Part shown: positions 16,527 to 24,528 of the stretch, in pieces
Layout: every line of letters starts with the position of its first letter
Position numbering within the stretch: position 1 is the first letter of the stretch
DNA from: Pseudoclavibacter sp. AY1F1
Lineage (GTDB): Bacteria; Actinomycetota; Actinomycetes; Actinomycetales; Microbacteriaceae
Assembly: GCF_002931075.1 (NCBI RefSeq)
Contig: NZ_PSTQ01000004.1
Coordinates: 1 to 64,000 of the forward strand
Reading direction: 5' to 3'
DNA: 64,000 nt
The notes under the pieces: generated by a model
Database searches by the model: none
The model's input: only the letters and a program-made list of their open reading frames with translations
What the model was told of the DNA's origin: nothing
Translations under genes and position numbers: made by a program

Positions 16527-16589
16527 GATATACGGCGTGTGCAGTAGTTGCACGCGCAACGAATAAGATGTTTGCACACGCGCTATATC
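16527..16589. promoter_or_regulatory. Long inverted repeat, probable MarR operator between divergent genes
   Basis: Arms 16527-16543 and 16573-16589 are 17 bp each and pair at 15 of 17 positions (core TGCACACGC and TATATC). A second near-palindrome GTTGC-ACGC-GCAAC (16547-16560) sits between them, so the motif TGCAC(A/G)CGC appears three times. The element covers the space between the MFS start and the MarR ribosome site. Binding by the MarR protein to shut both promoters is inferred. Confidence 0.7.
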
Positions 16590-16636
16590 CGCGCAAGTGG
16601 GGTACCATTCCCGGAGTACACACCCGAGGAGGACAC

Positions 16637-17083
16637 ATGGGAATTGCCGACGACGCCGTGGAGATCCGCGCACGCGGATGGCGCACGCTCGCCGCCCTGC
16701 ACGGACTCATCGAGATGGAACTCGAGCGCTCGCTGCAGCGCGAGCACAAGCTGTCGGTTGTCGAGTTCACCGTGCTCGACGCCCTCAGCCGCCAGGACGG
16801 ATGGCACATGCGGATGCGGCAGCTCGCCCGCGCCGCCGCCCTCTCGAGCAGCGCAACCACTCGCCTCGTGACCCGCCTGGAAGACAGAGAGCTACTCACC
16901 CGCATCCTCTGCGACGACGACCGCCGCGGCATCTACACCGAACTCACGCCCCTCGGCCGCGAGCTCCTCGAGCGAGCCCGACCCACCCACGACTCCGTGC
17001 TCGAGCAGTCACTCGCCGAGGCCGCAGAGGTACCGGAGCTCGCGCCGATCGTCGGGGCCCTGCACGCGGACGCCCTCGTCTAA
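16637..17083 (+). CDS. MarR-family transcriptional regulator
   Basis: A 148-residue winged-helix dimer. The DNA-binding region includes L-S-V-V-E-F-T-V-L-D-A-L-S, recognition helix A-A-L-S-S-S-A-T-T-R-L-V-T-R-L-E and wing D-D-D-R-R-G-I-Y-T-E-L-T-P-L-G, all typical of MarR proteins. The ATG has a very strong site, GAGGAGGA, 5 nt upstream. It probably represses itself and the divergent MFS gene and is relieved by a small aromatic ligand, as is usual in the family. Confidence 0.93.
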   Translation: MGIADDAVEIRARGWRTLAALHGLIEMELERSLQREHKLSVVEFTVLDALSRQDGWHMRMRQLARAAALSSSATTRLVTRLEDRELLTRILCDDDRRGIYTELTPLGRELLERARPTHDSVLEQSLAEAAEVPELAPIVGALHADALV

Positions 17084-17084
17084 T

Positions 17085-17156
17085 CCCAGCGCGTCGCCGT
17101 CCCCGTCTACCCCAGCGCGTCGCCGTCCCCGTCTACCCCAGCGCGTCGCCGTCCCG
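17085..17156 (+). repeat. 26-bp tandem repeat, 2.8 copies
   Basis: Two identical 26-bp units (17085-17110, 17111-17136) and a 19-base partial copy. They fill the gap between the MarR stop and the ABC-F start. Confidence 0.9.
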
Positions 17157-17186
17157 CGAGGCTCGCAAGTGAGCGACCATAGAGCA

Positions 17187-18836
17187 ATGACCGCAACCCT
17201 CGTCGCCAAGGACCTCGCCGGTGGCCACGACCACCGGACACTCTTCTCGTCGCTCAACCTCGTTGTCGCGCCAGGCGACGTCGTCGGCGTCGTGGGCGCG
17301 AACGGCGCGGGCAAGTCGACCCTGCTTCGGCTGCTCGCCGGCATCGACGAACCCCAGGAGGGCAGCGTCTCGCTCGCTCCCGCCGACGCCTTCATCGGCT
17401 GGCTGCCCCAAGAGCACGAGCGTGTCGCAGGCGAGACGGTGGCCCAGTACGTGGGCAGGCGCACTGGCACCACCGAGGCGACCAGGGAGATGGATGCGGC
17501 CGCCGAGGCCCTCGCGGAGGAAGCTGAGCCAGGCGCCCCAGACCCGGGCGACATCTACGCGGTCGCCCTCGAGCACTGGCTCGCGAGCGGCGCCGCCGAC
17601 CTCGAAGAGCGACTCCCGGCAGTCCTCGCCGAGCTTGGCCTCGAGCTGAGCGCAGAGGCCCTCATGACCTCGCTCTCCGGCGGCCAGGCCGCACGTGTCG
17701 GACTCGCGGCGCTCCTCCTCTCACGCTTCGATATTGTGCTGCTCGACGAGCCGACCAACGACCTCGACCTCGACGGTCTCGAACGGCTTGAGGCGTTCAT
17801 CCAGGGTCTCCGCGGTGGGGTTGTCGTCGTGAGCCACGACCGCGAGTTCCTCGCTCGCAGCGTCACCCGCGTACTGGAGCTCGACCTCGCACAGCACAGC
17901 AACCGCGTGTACGGCGGCGGGTACGAGGCCTTCCTCGAGGAACGCGCGACTGCGAAGCGCCACGCACGCGAAGAGTACGAGGAGTTCGCCGACAAGAAGG
18001 CCGACCTCGTGGGGCGCGCCCGCACGCAGCGCGAATGGTCCAGCCAGGGTGTCCGCAACGCCATGCGCAAGGCACCTGACAACGACAAGATCCGCCGGAA
18101 AGCCTCAAGCGAGTCGAGCGAGAAACAGGCGCAGAAGGTCCGCCAGATGGAGAGCCGCATCGCTCGCCTCGACGAGGTCGAGGAGCCCCGCAAGGAATGG
18201 CAGCTGCAATTCACCATCGGCACGGCACCTCGTTCCAGCTCCGTCGTCTCGACGCTGTCGCGCGCCGAGATCCAACTTGGCGACTTCACCTTCGGCCCCG
18301 TCTCCGTGCAGGTCGACGCCGGGGACCGCATCGGCATCACGGGGCCGAACGGCGCAGGCAAGTCGACCCTGCTCCGCCTGCTGCTCGGGCGCATCCAGCC
18401 GGACTCGGGAGCCGCGAGCCTCGGCTCGAGCGTCGCGATCGGTGAGATCGACCAAGCGAGGGCGGCCCTCACCGGGCCGGCTCCGCTGGCCGAACAGTTC
18501 GAAGCCCAGGTGCCGGACTGGCCGAGCGCGGAGGTGCGCACACTTCTCGCCAAGTTCGGCCTCAAGGCAGACCACGTCAGCCGCCGCGCCGACGAGCTCT
18601 CGCCCGGCGAGCGCACCCGGGCAGGCCTCGCGCTCCTGCAGGCTCGCGGCGTGAACCTCCTGGTCCTTGACGAGCCGACGAACCATCTCGATCTCGTCGC
18701 GATCGAGCAGCTCGAGCAAGCCCTCGAGAGCTACGAAGGCACCCTCCTGCTCGTCACCCACGACAGGCGGATGCTGGAGACCGTGCAACTGAATCGGGCC
18801 TGGCAAGTCGAGGGCGGGCAGCTCACCGAGCGCTGA
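17187..18836 (+). CDS. ABC-F subfamily ATPase
   Basis: A 549-residue soluble protein with two ATP-binding cassettes and no membrane domain. Cassette 1 has G-A-N-G-A-G-K-S-T, L-S-G-G-Q-A-A-R and L-L-D-E-P-T-N-D; cassette 2 has G-P-N-G-A-G-K-S-T, L-S-P-G-E-R-T-R and V-L-D-E-P-T-N-H. A charged, helical linker (about residues 250-330, rich in Lys/Arg/Glu) separates them. ABC-F proteins act on the ribosome as translation factors or antibiotic-protection proteins; the S-P-G-E second signature fits the ABC-F set. The ATG at 17187 (M-T-A-T-L-V-A-K-D-L) is preferred; GTG at 17169 would add six residues. It does not carry the features of a particular named resistance factor. Confidence 0.93.
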   Translation: MTATLVAKDLAGGHDHRTLFSSLNLVVAPGDVVGVVGANGAGKSTLLRLLAGIDEPQEGSVSLAPADAFIGWLPQEHERVAGETVAQYVGRRTGTTEATREMDAAAEALAEEAEPGAPDPGDIYAVALEHWLASGAADLEERLPAVLAELGLELSAEALMTSLSGGQAARVGLAALLLSRFDIVLLDEPTNDLDLDGLERLEAFIQGLRGGVVVVSHDREFLARSVTRVLELDLAQHSNRVYGGGYEAFLEERATAKRHAREEYEEFADKKADLVGRARTQREWSSQGVRNAMRKAPDNDKIRRKASSESSEKQAQKVRQMESRIARLDEVEEPRKEWQLQFTIGTAPRSSSVVSTLSRAEIQLGDFTFGPVSVQVDAGDRIGITGPNGAGKSTLLRLLLGRIQPDSGAASLGSSVAIGEIDQARAALTGPAPLAEQFEAQVPDWPSAEVRTLLAKFGLKADHVSRRADELSPGERTRAGLALLQARGVNLLVLDEPTNHLDLVAIEQLEQALESYEGTLLLVTHDRRMLETVQLNRAWQVEGGQLTER

Positions 18837-18839
18837 GGT

Positions 18840-19020
18840 ACACGCAGGCTGGCTGGCAGCGCAGGCAGCGCAGGCAGCGCAGGCAGGCTGGCTGGCTGGC
18901 TGGCTGGCAACGCAGGCTGGCTGGCAGACTGGCAGGTAGGGCGGGCACGCTGGCAGGCCGCGCAGGCAGGGCGGGCACGCTGGCACGCTGGCACGCCGCG
19001 CAGGCAGGCACGCGCGCAGG
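18840..19020 (+). repeat. GC-rich degenerate tandem repeat (GGCTGGCT / GCAGGCAG type)
   Basis: About 180 bases of short, interleaved repeats built from GGCTGGC, GCAGGCA and GGCACGCTGGCA. No open frame here looks like protein. It lies between the ABC-F stop and the phosphatase promoter. Confidence 0.85.
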
Positions 19021-19041
19021 CACCTCCAGTGGCACAGCGAT

Positions 19042-19047
19042 TAGGGT
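19042..19047 (+). promoter_or_regulatory. -10 hexamer TAGGGT, leaderless promoter
   Basis: TAGGGT ends 7 nt before the ATG of the phosphatase gene, the spacing expected for transcription starting at the start codon. Confidence 0.55.
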
Positions 19048-19054
19048 GACTCGC

Positions 19055-19792
19055 ATGGCCACCGTCATTCTCGTCCGGCACGGACGCACCACGGCGAACG
19101 CGAGCGGGCTGCTCGCTGGACGCACCCCAGGAGTCTTCCTCGACGAGACGGGCAGGTCGCAGGCCGCCGTGACCGGGGCGAGGCTCGCCGCCGTGCCGCT
19201 CGCGCGGCTCGTCACGAGCCCCCTCGAGCGCTGCATCGAGACGGCGGCCGCGATCCGCGCGCAGCAGCCCACCGCCCCCTTCGCTGACCCGCGCCTCGAG
19301 CCCACCCTCGACCTCATCGACGACAACATCACCGAATGCGGCTACGGCGCCTGGCAGAACCGGAAGCTCGCCGAGCTCGCCAAAGAAGAGCTCTGGGCGA
19401 CCGTGCAGACCCAGCCGTCTGCGGTGACCTTCCCAGATGGCGAATCGATGGCCACGATGCAGGCGAGGGCCGTCGCGGCCATCCGCCGCCACGACGCCGA
19501 GGTTGAGAAGGAGTTCGGGCCGGGCGCCGCCTGGGTCGCCGTCAGCCACGGAGACATCATCAAGTCGGTGCTCGCCGACGCGCTCGGGATGCACCTCGAC
19601 CTGTTCCAGCGCCTCGCCGTCGGCCCCGCATCCGTCTCGATCATCAGCTACGGCAAGGCACGCCCGAGCGTTCCCGTCATCAACTCCGACGCGGGAGACC
19701 TCTCCTGGCTGGCCCCGAGCGTGACTTCCGCGGCAGGCGCACCCCATTCGGGCGACGCGACCGTCGGTGGCGGCGCAGGCCGGGCCGCCTGA
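19055..19792 (+). CDS. Histidine phosphatase family protein (MSMEG_4193 type)
   Basis: A 245-residue phosphoglycerate-mutase-like phosphatase. The phospho-accepting histidine is in L-V-R-H-G-R-T-T-A-N (about His9), a second catalytic His in A-V-S-H-G-D-I-I-K, with P-L-E-R-C-I-E-T supplying an arginine. Length, order of motifs and gene context match the MSMEG_4193 'putative phosphomutase' group. In actinobacteria that group sits beside DUF3090 and SCO1664-family genes, often near mshC of mycothiol synthesis. All three are present here in that order; mshC is not in the window. The C-terminal ~35 residues are Gly/Ala-rich and probably disordered. Confidence 0.9.
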   Translation: MATVILVRHGRTTANASGLLAGRTPGVFLDETGRSQAAVTGARLAAVPLARLVTSPLERCIETAAAIRAQQPTAPFADPRLEPTLDLIDDNITECGYGAWQNRKLAELAKEELWATVQTQPSAVTFPDGESMATMQARAVAAIRRHDAEVEKEFGPGAAWVAVSHGDIIKSVLADALGMHLDLFQRLAVGPASVSIISYGKARPSVPVINSDAGDLSWLAPSVTSAAGAPHSGDATVGGGAGRAA

Positions 19793-19795
19793 GCA

Positions 19796-19801
19796 TAGGC
19801 T
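19796..19801 (+). promoter_or_regulatory. -10 hexamer TAGGCT, leaderless promoter of the DUF3090 gene
   Basis: TAGGCT lies just past the phosphatase stop and ends 7 nt before the DUF3090 ATG, so the gene may have its own start of transcription inside the cluster. Confidence 0.5.
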
Positions 19802-19808
19802 TGAACAC

Positions 19809-20417
19809 ATGACGACCCTCGTGCACGAATTCGACTGGCCGGACCGATTTGTCGTCGGCACGCTCGGCAAGCCCGGCGAGCGAACCTTCTACCTGCAAGC
19901 CCGCGACGGAGCCCGCGTCGTGAGCGTGATCCTCGAGAAAGAACAGTCGGCCCTTCTCGCTGAGAAAGTCGACGAGATCCTCGACCAGATCATGCTCGAA
20001 GACGGAAACCGCTATAGCGTTCCGAGCTCAACACCCATCGAGCTCATCGACGAGGAGCCGCTCGACACGCCAGTCGACGGCCGGTTCCGCGTCGGCACGA
20101 TCGGCCTCGGCTGGGAGCCCGCCACCGCGCAGGTCATCCTCGAGGTGATTCCCGTCGTCGAGGTTGAACTCGAGATCGACGCGGACGTCGACACGGAGGC
20201 CCTCGAGGCCGAACTCGCCCGCATGGCAGGACTCGACGAGCTCGTCGAAGCCGCCGAACCGGAGGAGCTCCTGCGCGTGCGCATCCCTGTTGGGTCGGCC
20301 AGAGCGTTCGCGAAGCGCACCCTCGAGATCGTCGGCGCCGGCCGGTCGCTGTGCCCGCGCTGCGGCCTCCCGATGGACCCGGAAGGCCACAACTGCCCGG
20401 CAGACGACGGCCTGTGA
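19809..20417 (+). CDS. DUF3090 family protein with C-terminal zinc ribbon
   Basis: A 202-residue actinobacterial conserved protein of unknown biochemical function. It contains [17 protein letters not shown] and V-G-T-I-G-L-G-W, both typical of DUF3090, and ends with a small metal site C-P-R-C-G-L-P-M-x-x-x-G-H-x-C-P. The strict synteny phosphatase - DUF3090 - SCO1664 suggests a shared role linked to phosphoryl transfer. The following gene overlaps it by 4 bases (GTGA), so the two products are probably made in fixed ratio. Confidence 0.92.
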   Translation: MTTLVHEFDWPDRFVVGTLGKPGERTFYLQARDGARVVSVILEKEQSALLAEKVDEILDQIMLEDGNRYSVPSSTPIELIDEEPLDTPVDGRFRVGTIGLGWEPATAQVILEVIPVVEVELEIDADVDTEALEAELARMAGLDELVEAAEPEELLRVRIPVGSARAFAKRTLEIVGAGRSLCPRCGLPMDPEGHNCPADDGL

Positions 20418-21511
20418 CCGAACCCGAACCCGACGCGGACGCGGACGCGGACGCGCAGGCGCAGGCGAACGCGGACGCGGACGCGCAGGCGAACGCGAAC
20501 GCGCAGGCGAACGCGAACGCGCAGGCGAACGCGAACGCGCAGGCGAACGCGAACGCGCAGGCGAACGCGAACGCGCAGGCGAACGCGGACGCGCAGGCGA
20601 ACGCGGACGCGCAGGCGAACGCGGACGCGACGGCACCTGACTCAGACGCAGCCCAGCCCCATGCACAAGCACAGGCAGAAGCGCAGGCAGAGGCACAAGC
20701 GCGGGCAGAGGCAGTGGCAGTGGCAGTGGCAGAGCCTGGCCCCACGCTTGAGCTCACGGCGCGCGTCATGAGCGCCTCGAATGCGACGTTCGTCGGCACT
20801 TACACGGCTCCCGGCGCCGACCCGGTCGAGGTCGTCTACAAGCCCTCCCGGGGCGAGAAGCCGCTCTGGGACTTCCCCGGCAACGACCTCGCCAACCGGG
20901 AGGTCGCGGCCTATCTCGTCTCTGAAGCGCTCGGCTGGAACGTCGTGCCGCGCACCTGGCTCGGCGACGGCCAGTTCGGGCCGGGGATGCTCCAACTCTG
21001 GCAGGACGTCGACGAGTCCCAGGATGCGGTCGACCTCGTCGACGCGACGGAGCTCCCCGAAGCGGGATGGCGGACCGTCCTGACCGGCGAGGACGAAACC
21101 GGCCGCGAGGTTGTGCTCGTGCACGAGGACTCCCCCACGATCCGCCGCATGGCGATCTTCGATGCCATCATCAACAATGCCGACCGCAAGGGCGGCCACG
21201 TGCTCGCCATGACCGACGGGCACCGGTACGGCGTCGACCACGGCCTGTCCTTCCACGTGGAGCCAAAGCTGCGCACCGTGCTCTGGGGGTGGGTCGCCGA
21301 GCCATTCACGGATGAGGAAGCGGCGGGCATCCACAGGCTCCGCCAGGCACTCGACGACAAGCGTGATGATGGCCTCGGAGTGCAACTGGCCACGCTGCTC
21401 GCCGACGCCGAACTCGAGCAGCTCGCCGCACGCATCGACCGCCTGCTTGAGGACCGCGAATTCCCGGTCCCCGAGGGCGACATGCCGGCCGCCCCCTGGC
21501 CGCTCTTCTGA
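20414..21511 (+). CDS. SCO1664-family protein (phosphatidylinositol-kinase-like fold) with Ala/Gln/Asn repeat tail
   Basis: A 365-residue protein. Residues from about 115 on match the SCO1664 family, which resembles lipid and HipA-like kinases: V-V-Y-K-P-S-R-G-E provides an ATP-contacting lysine, [11 protein letters not shown] the catalytic loop, and G-V-D-H-G-L-S-F-H a metal-binding segment. Before it lies an N-terminal region of about 110 residues of almost pure low complexity: D-A repeats, then eight A-Q-A-N-A-(N/D) units, then A-Q-A-E and A-V repeats. Normal family members lack this extension as far as I know. The GTG start overlaps the DUF3090 stop. A later start (for example the GTG in the A-V-A-V-A-V stretch) would give a family-length protein and cannot be excluded. 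Confidence 0.85.
   Translation: MTEPEPDADADADAQAQANADADAQANANAQANANAQANANAQANANAQANANAQANADAQANADAQANADATAPDSDAAQPHAQAQAEAQAEAQARAEAVAVAVAEPGPTLELTARVMSASNATFVGTYTAPGADPVEVVYKPSRGEKPLWDFPGNDLANREVAAYLVSEALGWNVVPRTWLGDGQFGPGMLQLWQDVDESQDAVDLVDATELPEAGWRTVLTGEDETGREVVLVHEDSPTIRRMAIFDAIINNADRKGGHVLAMTDGHRYGVDHGLSFHVEPKLRTVLWGWVAEPFTDEEAAGIHRLRQALDDKRDDGLGVQLATLLADAELEQLAARIDRLLEDREFPVPEGDMPAAPWPLF
20483..20626 (+). repeat. 18-bp tandem repeat, eight units, inside the SCO1664-family gene
   Basis: Eight 18-bp units: five of GCGCAGGCGAACGCGAAC followed by three with a single A-to-G change in the last codon (Asn to Asp). Flanking hexamer and dodecamer repeats extend the low-complexity tract from about 20430 to 20730. 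The near-identity of units implies recent expansion. Confidence 0.95.
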
Positions 21512-21517
21512 GTTGCC

Positions 21518-21682
21518 GCCTGGAAGGAGTCGCAGCGCGGAAGAACTCGCAGTCCGGAAGAACTCGCAGGCAGGAGGACGTCGCAGCCTGGAGGACGTCA
21601 CAGGCAGGAGAACGTCACAGGCAGAAGGACGTCACAGGCAGAGGGACGTCGCAGGCTGGAGGACGTCACAGGCAGGAGGACG
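21518..21682 (+). repeat. 17-bp tandem repeat, nearly ten units
   Basis: Nine full units and one partial, consensus GGCAGGAGGACGTCACA, each carrying the palindrome GACGTC in most copies. It fills the space after the SCO1664-family gene. The unit length is not a multiple of three and no protein-like frame is present. Confidence 0.92.
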
Positions 21683-21722
21683 AGTCGCCACCAGCTTCGA
21701 GGTGGTTCCAAACCTACGGGCC

Positions 21723-21728
21723 TAGCTT
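21723..21728 (+). promoter_or_regulatory. -10 hexamer TAGCTT, leaderless promoter
   Basis: TAGCTT ends 6 nt before the ATG of the SRPBCC gene; no ribosome-binding site is present. Confidence 0.5.
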
Positions 21729-21734
21729 GGCGCC

Positions 21735-22193
21735 ATGACTAGCCCGGAAACCGCAGCCCAGCCCGAATTCACCCTCCGCCGGAACGTCACGGCACCCCGC
21801 GATCGTGTCTGGCGCGCATGGACGGACCCCGCAGAGCTCACCCACTGGCACCATCCCGCCAAGGTCTCGACACCTCTCGACACAATCGTCCTCGACGTCC
21901 GCGAGAGCGGTGCGTACCACTACACGATGGTCAACGACGAGAACGGCGACGAGTACCCGACTGCCGGCACCTACCTCCTGGTCGATGAGGGCAAGCGCCT
22001 CGTCTTCACGTGGGGCCTGCCGGAAGACGACCCTGCAGAGTCCCCCGTCGTGAGCGTCGATCTTGCACCAAGCGGGGACGCGACCGAGGTCATCCTGCAC
22101 GTGCGCGGCATCGCGGGCGAGCCGGGTGATGACAACGTCTACGACGGCTGGACCGAGGCGCTCGAGAACCTGGCCGCGCATCTCGAGCCCTGA
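21735..22193 (+). CDS. SRPBCC (AHSA1-like) domain protein
   Basis: A 152-residue helix-grip protein. It begins F-T-L-R-R-N-V-T-A-P-R-D-R-V-W-R-A-W-T-D-P-style sequence, the classical AHSA1 opening, with W-H-H-P, G-x-Y-H-Y-T-M and a C-terminal D-G-W-T-E-A-L-E-N-L helix. It probably binds a small hydrophobic ligand; function unknown. It is separate from the flanking operons: a leaderless promoter precedes it and an A-rich degenerate spacer (22200-22260) follows. Confidence 0.9.
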   Translation: MTSPETAAQPEFTLRRNVTAPRDRVWRAWTDPAELTHWHHPAKVSTPLDTIVLDVRESGAYHYTMVNDENGDEYPTAGTYLLVDEGKRLVFTWGLPEDDPAESPVVSVDLAPSGDATEVILHVRGIAGEPGDDNVYDGWTEALENLAAHLEP

Positions 22194-22269
22194 CGAAGCC
22201 ACAATCCAACCCACAGACGAACCTGAAGACAAACCCGAAAACGAAGCCACAGACAAGTGAACGCACGGT

Positions 22270-22312
22270 TTGCCTGAACCGCAACCTCGAGTACTCTATC
22301 GATAATCGATAG
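22270..22312 (+). promoter_or_regulatory. Promoter plus 17-bp palindrome upstream of the DUF2975/XRE pair
   Basis: A promoter TTGCCT - 16 bp - TACTCT (22270-22275, 22292-22297) is immediately followed by the perfect palindrome CTATCGAT-A-ATCGATAG (22296-22312). The palindrome covers the expected transcription start, an ideal repressor position. The XRE protein encoded two genes down is the obvious candidate binder. Confidence 0.65.
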
Positions 22313-22343
22313 AAATACATCGTTGGCCAGTAGGAGGTCCGCC

Positions 22344-22829
22344 ATGGGCGCCGTCACCATCACCGCCTTGAAGGTTCTCATTGCGCTGTCGCTCGCGGGC
22401 TCCCTGGTCGTCCAGCTGCTGTTGCTCCCGCTTGTGTGGGCTGACCTGGCAGGAACACCCTCGGTGGCCCGCGTCGCGTTGGTGGCCCTCGCCGCCATCT
22501 TCGTCTTCACCCTGCAGGCCAGCGCGGTCTGCATCTGGCGCCTCCTCACGATGGTCCGCCGGGGCTCGGTCTTCTCGCAGGGCGCCTTCCGCTACGTCGA
22601 TACGATCATCGGCGCCATCGCCGTGGCCGCCTTGACGATCCTGATCCTCGCGATTCTGCTTGCGCCCGGCGCCGCCGCCCCTGGCTTCATCGGCCTGCTC
22701 TGCGGCGCCGCGCTCGTCACGTTCGGCGGGGCCCTCCTCATGGTGGTCATGCGCATGCTCCTCCGTCTCGCAACTCTGCGCGAAACGGAAGCGCAAACCC
22801 TCCGCAGCGAGCTCGACGAGGTCATCTGA
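22344..22829 (+). CDS. DUF2975 family membrane protein
   Basis: A 161-residue integral membrane protein with four predicted helices and a short C-terminal charged tail (L-R-E-T-E-A-Q-T-L-R-S-E-L-D-E-V). It matches DUF2975 in length and in the pairing with a small Cro/C1-type regulator, an arrangement seen in Firmicutes (YozG type) and actinobacteria. The ATG has a perfect Shine-Dalgarno site TAGGAGGT 5 nt upstream, in contrast to the leaderless neighbours. Function is unknown; such pairs are thought to act in membrane-stress or regulatory circuits. Its stop overlaps the regulator start (TGATG). Confidence 0.88.
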   Translation: MGAVTITALKVLIALSLAGSLVVQLLLLPLVWADLAGTPSVARVALVALAAIFVFTLQASAVCIWRLLTMVRRGSVFSQGAFRYVDTIIGAIAVAALTILILAILLAPGAAAPGFIGLLCGAALVTFGGALLMVVMRMLLRLATLRETEAQTLRSELDEVI

Positions 22830-23044
22830 TGGCGATCGCGATCGACATCGACGTCATGCTCGCGCGTCGCAAGATGTCCGTCGGCGAGCTCGCCGAGCGG
22901 GTCGGCATCACGCCCGCCAACCTCGCCGTCCTCAAGAACGGCCGGGCCAAAGCCGTGCGCTTCACAACCTTGGAGGCACTCTGCGAGGCCCTGGACTGCC
23001 AGCCGGGCGAGCTCCTCCGCTGGGAGCCAGCCTCGACAGGGTGA
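22829..23044 (+). CDS. Cro/C1-type (XRE, YozG-like) helix-turn-helix regulator
   Basis: A 71-residue protein consisting almost only of one HTH domain: M-S-V-G-E-L-A-E-R-V-G-I-T-P-A-N-L-A-V-L-K-N-G-R-A-K with the C-terminal A-L-D-C-Q-P-G-E-L-L-R-W typical of the group. Start and upstream stop overlap as TGATG, so it is co-translated with the membrane protein, which may sequester or control it. It probably binds the palindrome in front of the pair. Confidence 0.92.
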   Translation: MAIAIDIDVMLARRKMSVGELAERVGITPANLAVLKNGRAKAVRFTTLEALCEALDCQPGELLRWEPASTG

Positions 23045-23125
23045 CAGGGGCGACCGAGTACCAGATTCTGCGGTACGACAGATTCGAGCGCGAGGACAAC
23101 TCCCCTCTGCCGCTTCCGGTGGCTG

Positions 23126-24340
23126 CTAGCCGCGGGGCTTCAGCACGACCTTGATGCACCCGTCCTGCTTCTTCTGGAAGACGTCATACAGGCGGGGCGC
23201 GTCCTCAAGCGGAACCCGATGCGTCACGAGGTCCTCTGTGCCGAGCGGGTCGCTCGCATCCTCGACAAGCGGCAGCAGCTCGGGAATCCACCGCTGCACG
23301 TTGCACTGCCCCATGCGGAGCGTGAGCTGCTTGTCGAACATCGTCATGAGCGGCATGGGGTCTGCAACTCCCGCGTACACACCGCTCAGCGAGACCGTTC
23401 CTCCGCGGCGCACAGCGTCGAGGGCCAGCATGAGCGCCGAGAGCCGATCGACGCCGACCGTTTCGATGACCTTCTTCGCGATCGTGTCCGGCAGCAGGCC
23501 TGCACCCTTCTGCGCGAGCCCGGCCAGGCCTGCCAGGCCAGCACCCGCGGCGGGACCGGCGCCGATGCCGTGCGCTTCCAGACCAACCGCGTCCACGACC
23601 GAGTCCGGGCCGCGACCACCTGTCGCCTCCCGGAGCGCGTCCGCCGTCGCCTCGTCGAAGTCGAAGACCTCGACCCCATAGCGCTCCGCGAGCGCACGGC
23701 GCTCCGGCACCGGGTCGACGCCAAGCACTCGGTACCCGAGGTGCTTGCCGATGCGAGCTGCGAACTGACCGACCGGCCCGAGACCGAGCACCGCGAGCGT
23801 TCCACCCTCCGGAACTTCGGCGTACCGCACCCCTTGCCACGCCGTCGGGAGGATGTCGCTGAGGAACAGGTAGCGCTCATCGGACAGCGCGTGCCCGACC
23901 TTGATCGCGTTGTTGTCCGCGAGACGCACCCGGAGGAACTCGGCCTGCCCGCCTGGCACCGAGCCGTAAAGCTCCGTGTAGCCGTAGAGGGCAGCTCCAG
24001 TCCCCTGGTCGCGGTTCTGCGTGACGTCGCACTGCGTCGACAGCCCGGAATGGCACATCTCGCATTCTCCGCAGGCGATCACGAACGGCACAACGACCCG
24101 GTCCCCGACGGCCAGCTTCGTGACACCTTCGCCCACCTCCTCGACGATCCCCATGGTCTCGTGGCCGAGGATGTCGCCCTTCTCGAGGAACGGCCCGAAC
24201 ACGCTGTACAGGTGCAGGTCGGATCCGCAGATCGCGGCCGACGTCACTCTGATGATGATGTCGCCCGCATCCTCAATCGACGGCTTGGGGACCGTCTCGA
24301 TCTCGACCTTGCCATTCGACTGCCATGTCAATGCACGCAC
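23126..24340 (-). CDS. Zinc-dependent alcohol dehydrogenase (formaldehyde-dehydrogenase-like)
   Basis: A 404-residue medium-chain dehydrogenase. Catalytic zinc ligands are in A-A-I-C-G-S-D-L-H and G-H-E-T-M-G; the structural zinc is bound by C-G-E-C-x-x-C-x7-C (family C-x2-C-x2-C-x7-C pattern). The NAD(P) site is V-L-G-L-G-P-V-G-Q-F. Domain order and the long C-terminal insert match the glutathione-independent formaldehyde-dehydrogenase-like subgroup. The GTG start (V-R-A-L-T-W) lies 7 nt behind AGAGGA; the upstream in-frame extension is not protein-like. The insert contains a hydrophobic G-A-G-L-A-G-L-A-G-L-A repeat that may be local. The physiological alcohol is unknown. Confidence 0.92.
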   Translation of the reverse strand: MRALTWQSNGKVEIETVPKPSIEDAGDIIIRVTSAAICGSDLHLYSVFGPFLEKGDILGHETMGIVEEVGEGVTKLAVGDRVVVPFVIACGECEMCHSGLSTQCDVTQNRDQGTGAALYGYTELYGSVPGGQAEFLRVRLADNNAIKVGHALSDERYLFLSDILPTAWQGVRYAEVPEGGTLAVLGLGPVGQFAARIGKHLGYRVLGVDPVPERRALAERYGVEVFDFDEATADALREATGGRGPDSVVDAVGLEAHGIGAGPAAGAGLAGLAGLAQKGAGLLPDTIAKKVIETVGVDRLSALMLALDAVRRGGTVSLSGVYAGVADPMPLMTMFDKQLTLRMGQCNVQRWIPELLPLVEDASDPLGTEDLVTHRVPLEDAPRLYDVFQKKQDGCIKVVLKPRG

Positions 24341-24515
24341 CGGAGTTCCTCTCGTCGGGGGCGATGTACCTTCGGGGTGGTGTACCCCTCCCGAGGCTAC
24401 GGAGGCCCGCGTCGTGGCGCGACGGGGTTGACTTCCCAGCCGGTACACGGGGCGAGGCACCGCACATGCCGCGTGCGCCGCCCAAGGGATGCTCGCAACC
24501 GCGTCGGCGACACGG

Positions 24516-24521
24516 TAGCGT
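24516..24521 (+). promoter_or_regulatory. -10 hexamer TAGCGT, leaderless promoter
   Basis: TAGCGT ends 7 nt before the GTG of the DinB-like gene. Confidence 0.5.
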
Positions 24522-24528
24522 CGGTCTG

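Noticed and set aside
18840-19020. CRISPR-like array
   Set aside because: The repeats are short, directly adjacent and degenerate, with no unique spacers and no cas genes.
20028-20799. Arg/Pro- and Cys/Ala-rich minus-strand frames opposite the SCO1664 repeat
   Set aside because: They are translations of the tandem repeat in other frames and have no start context or domain.
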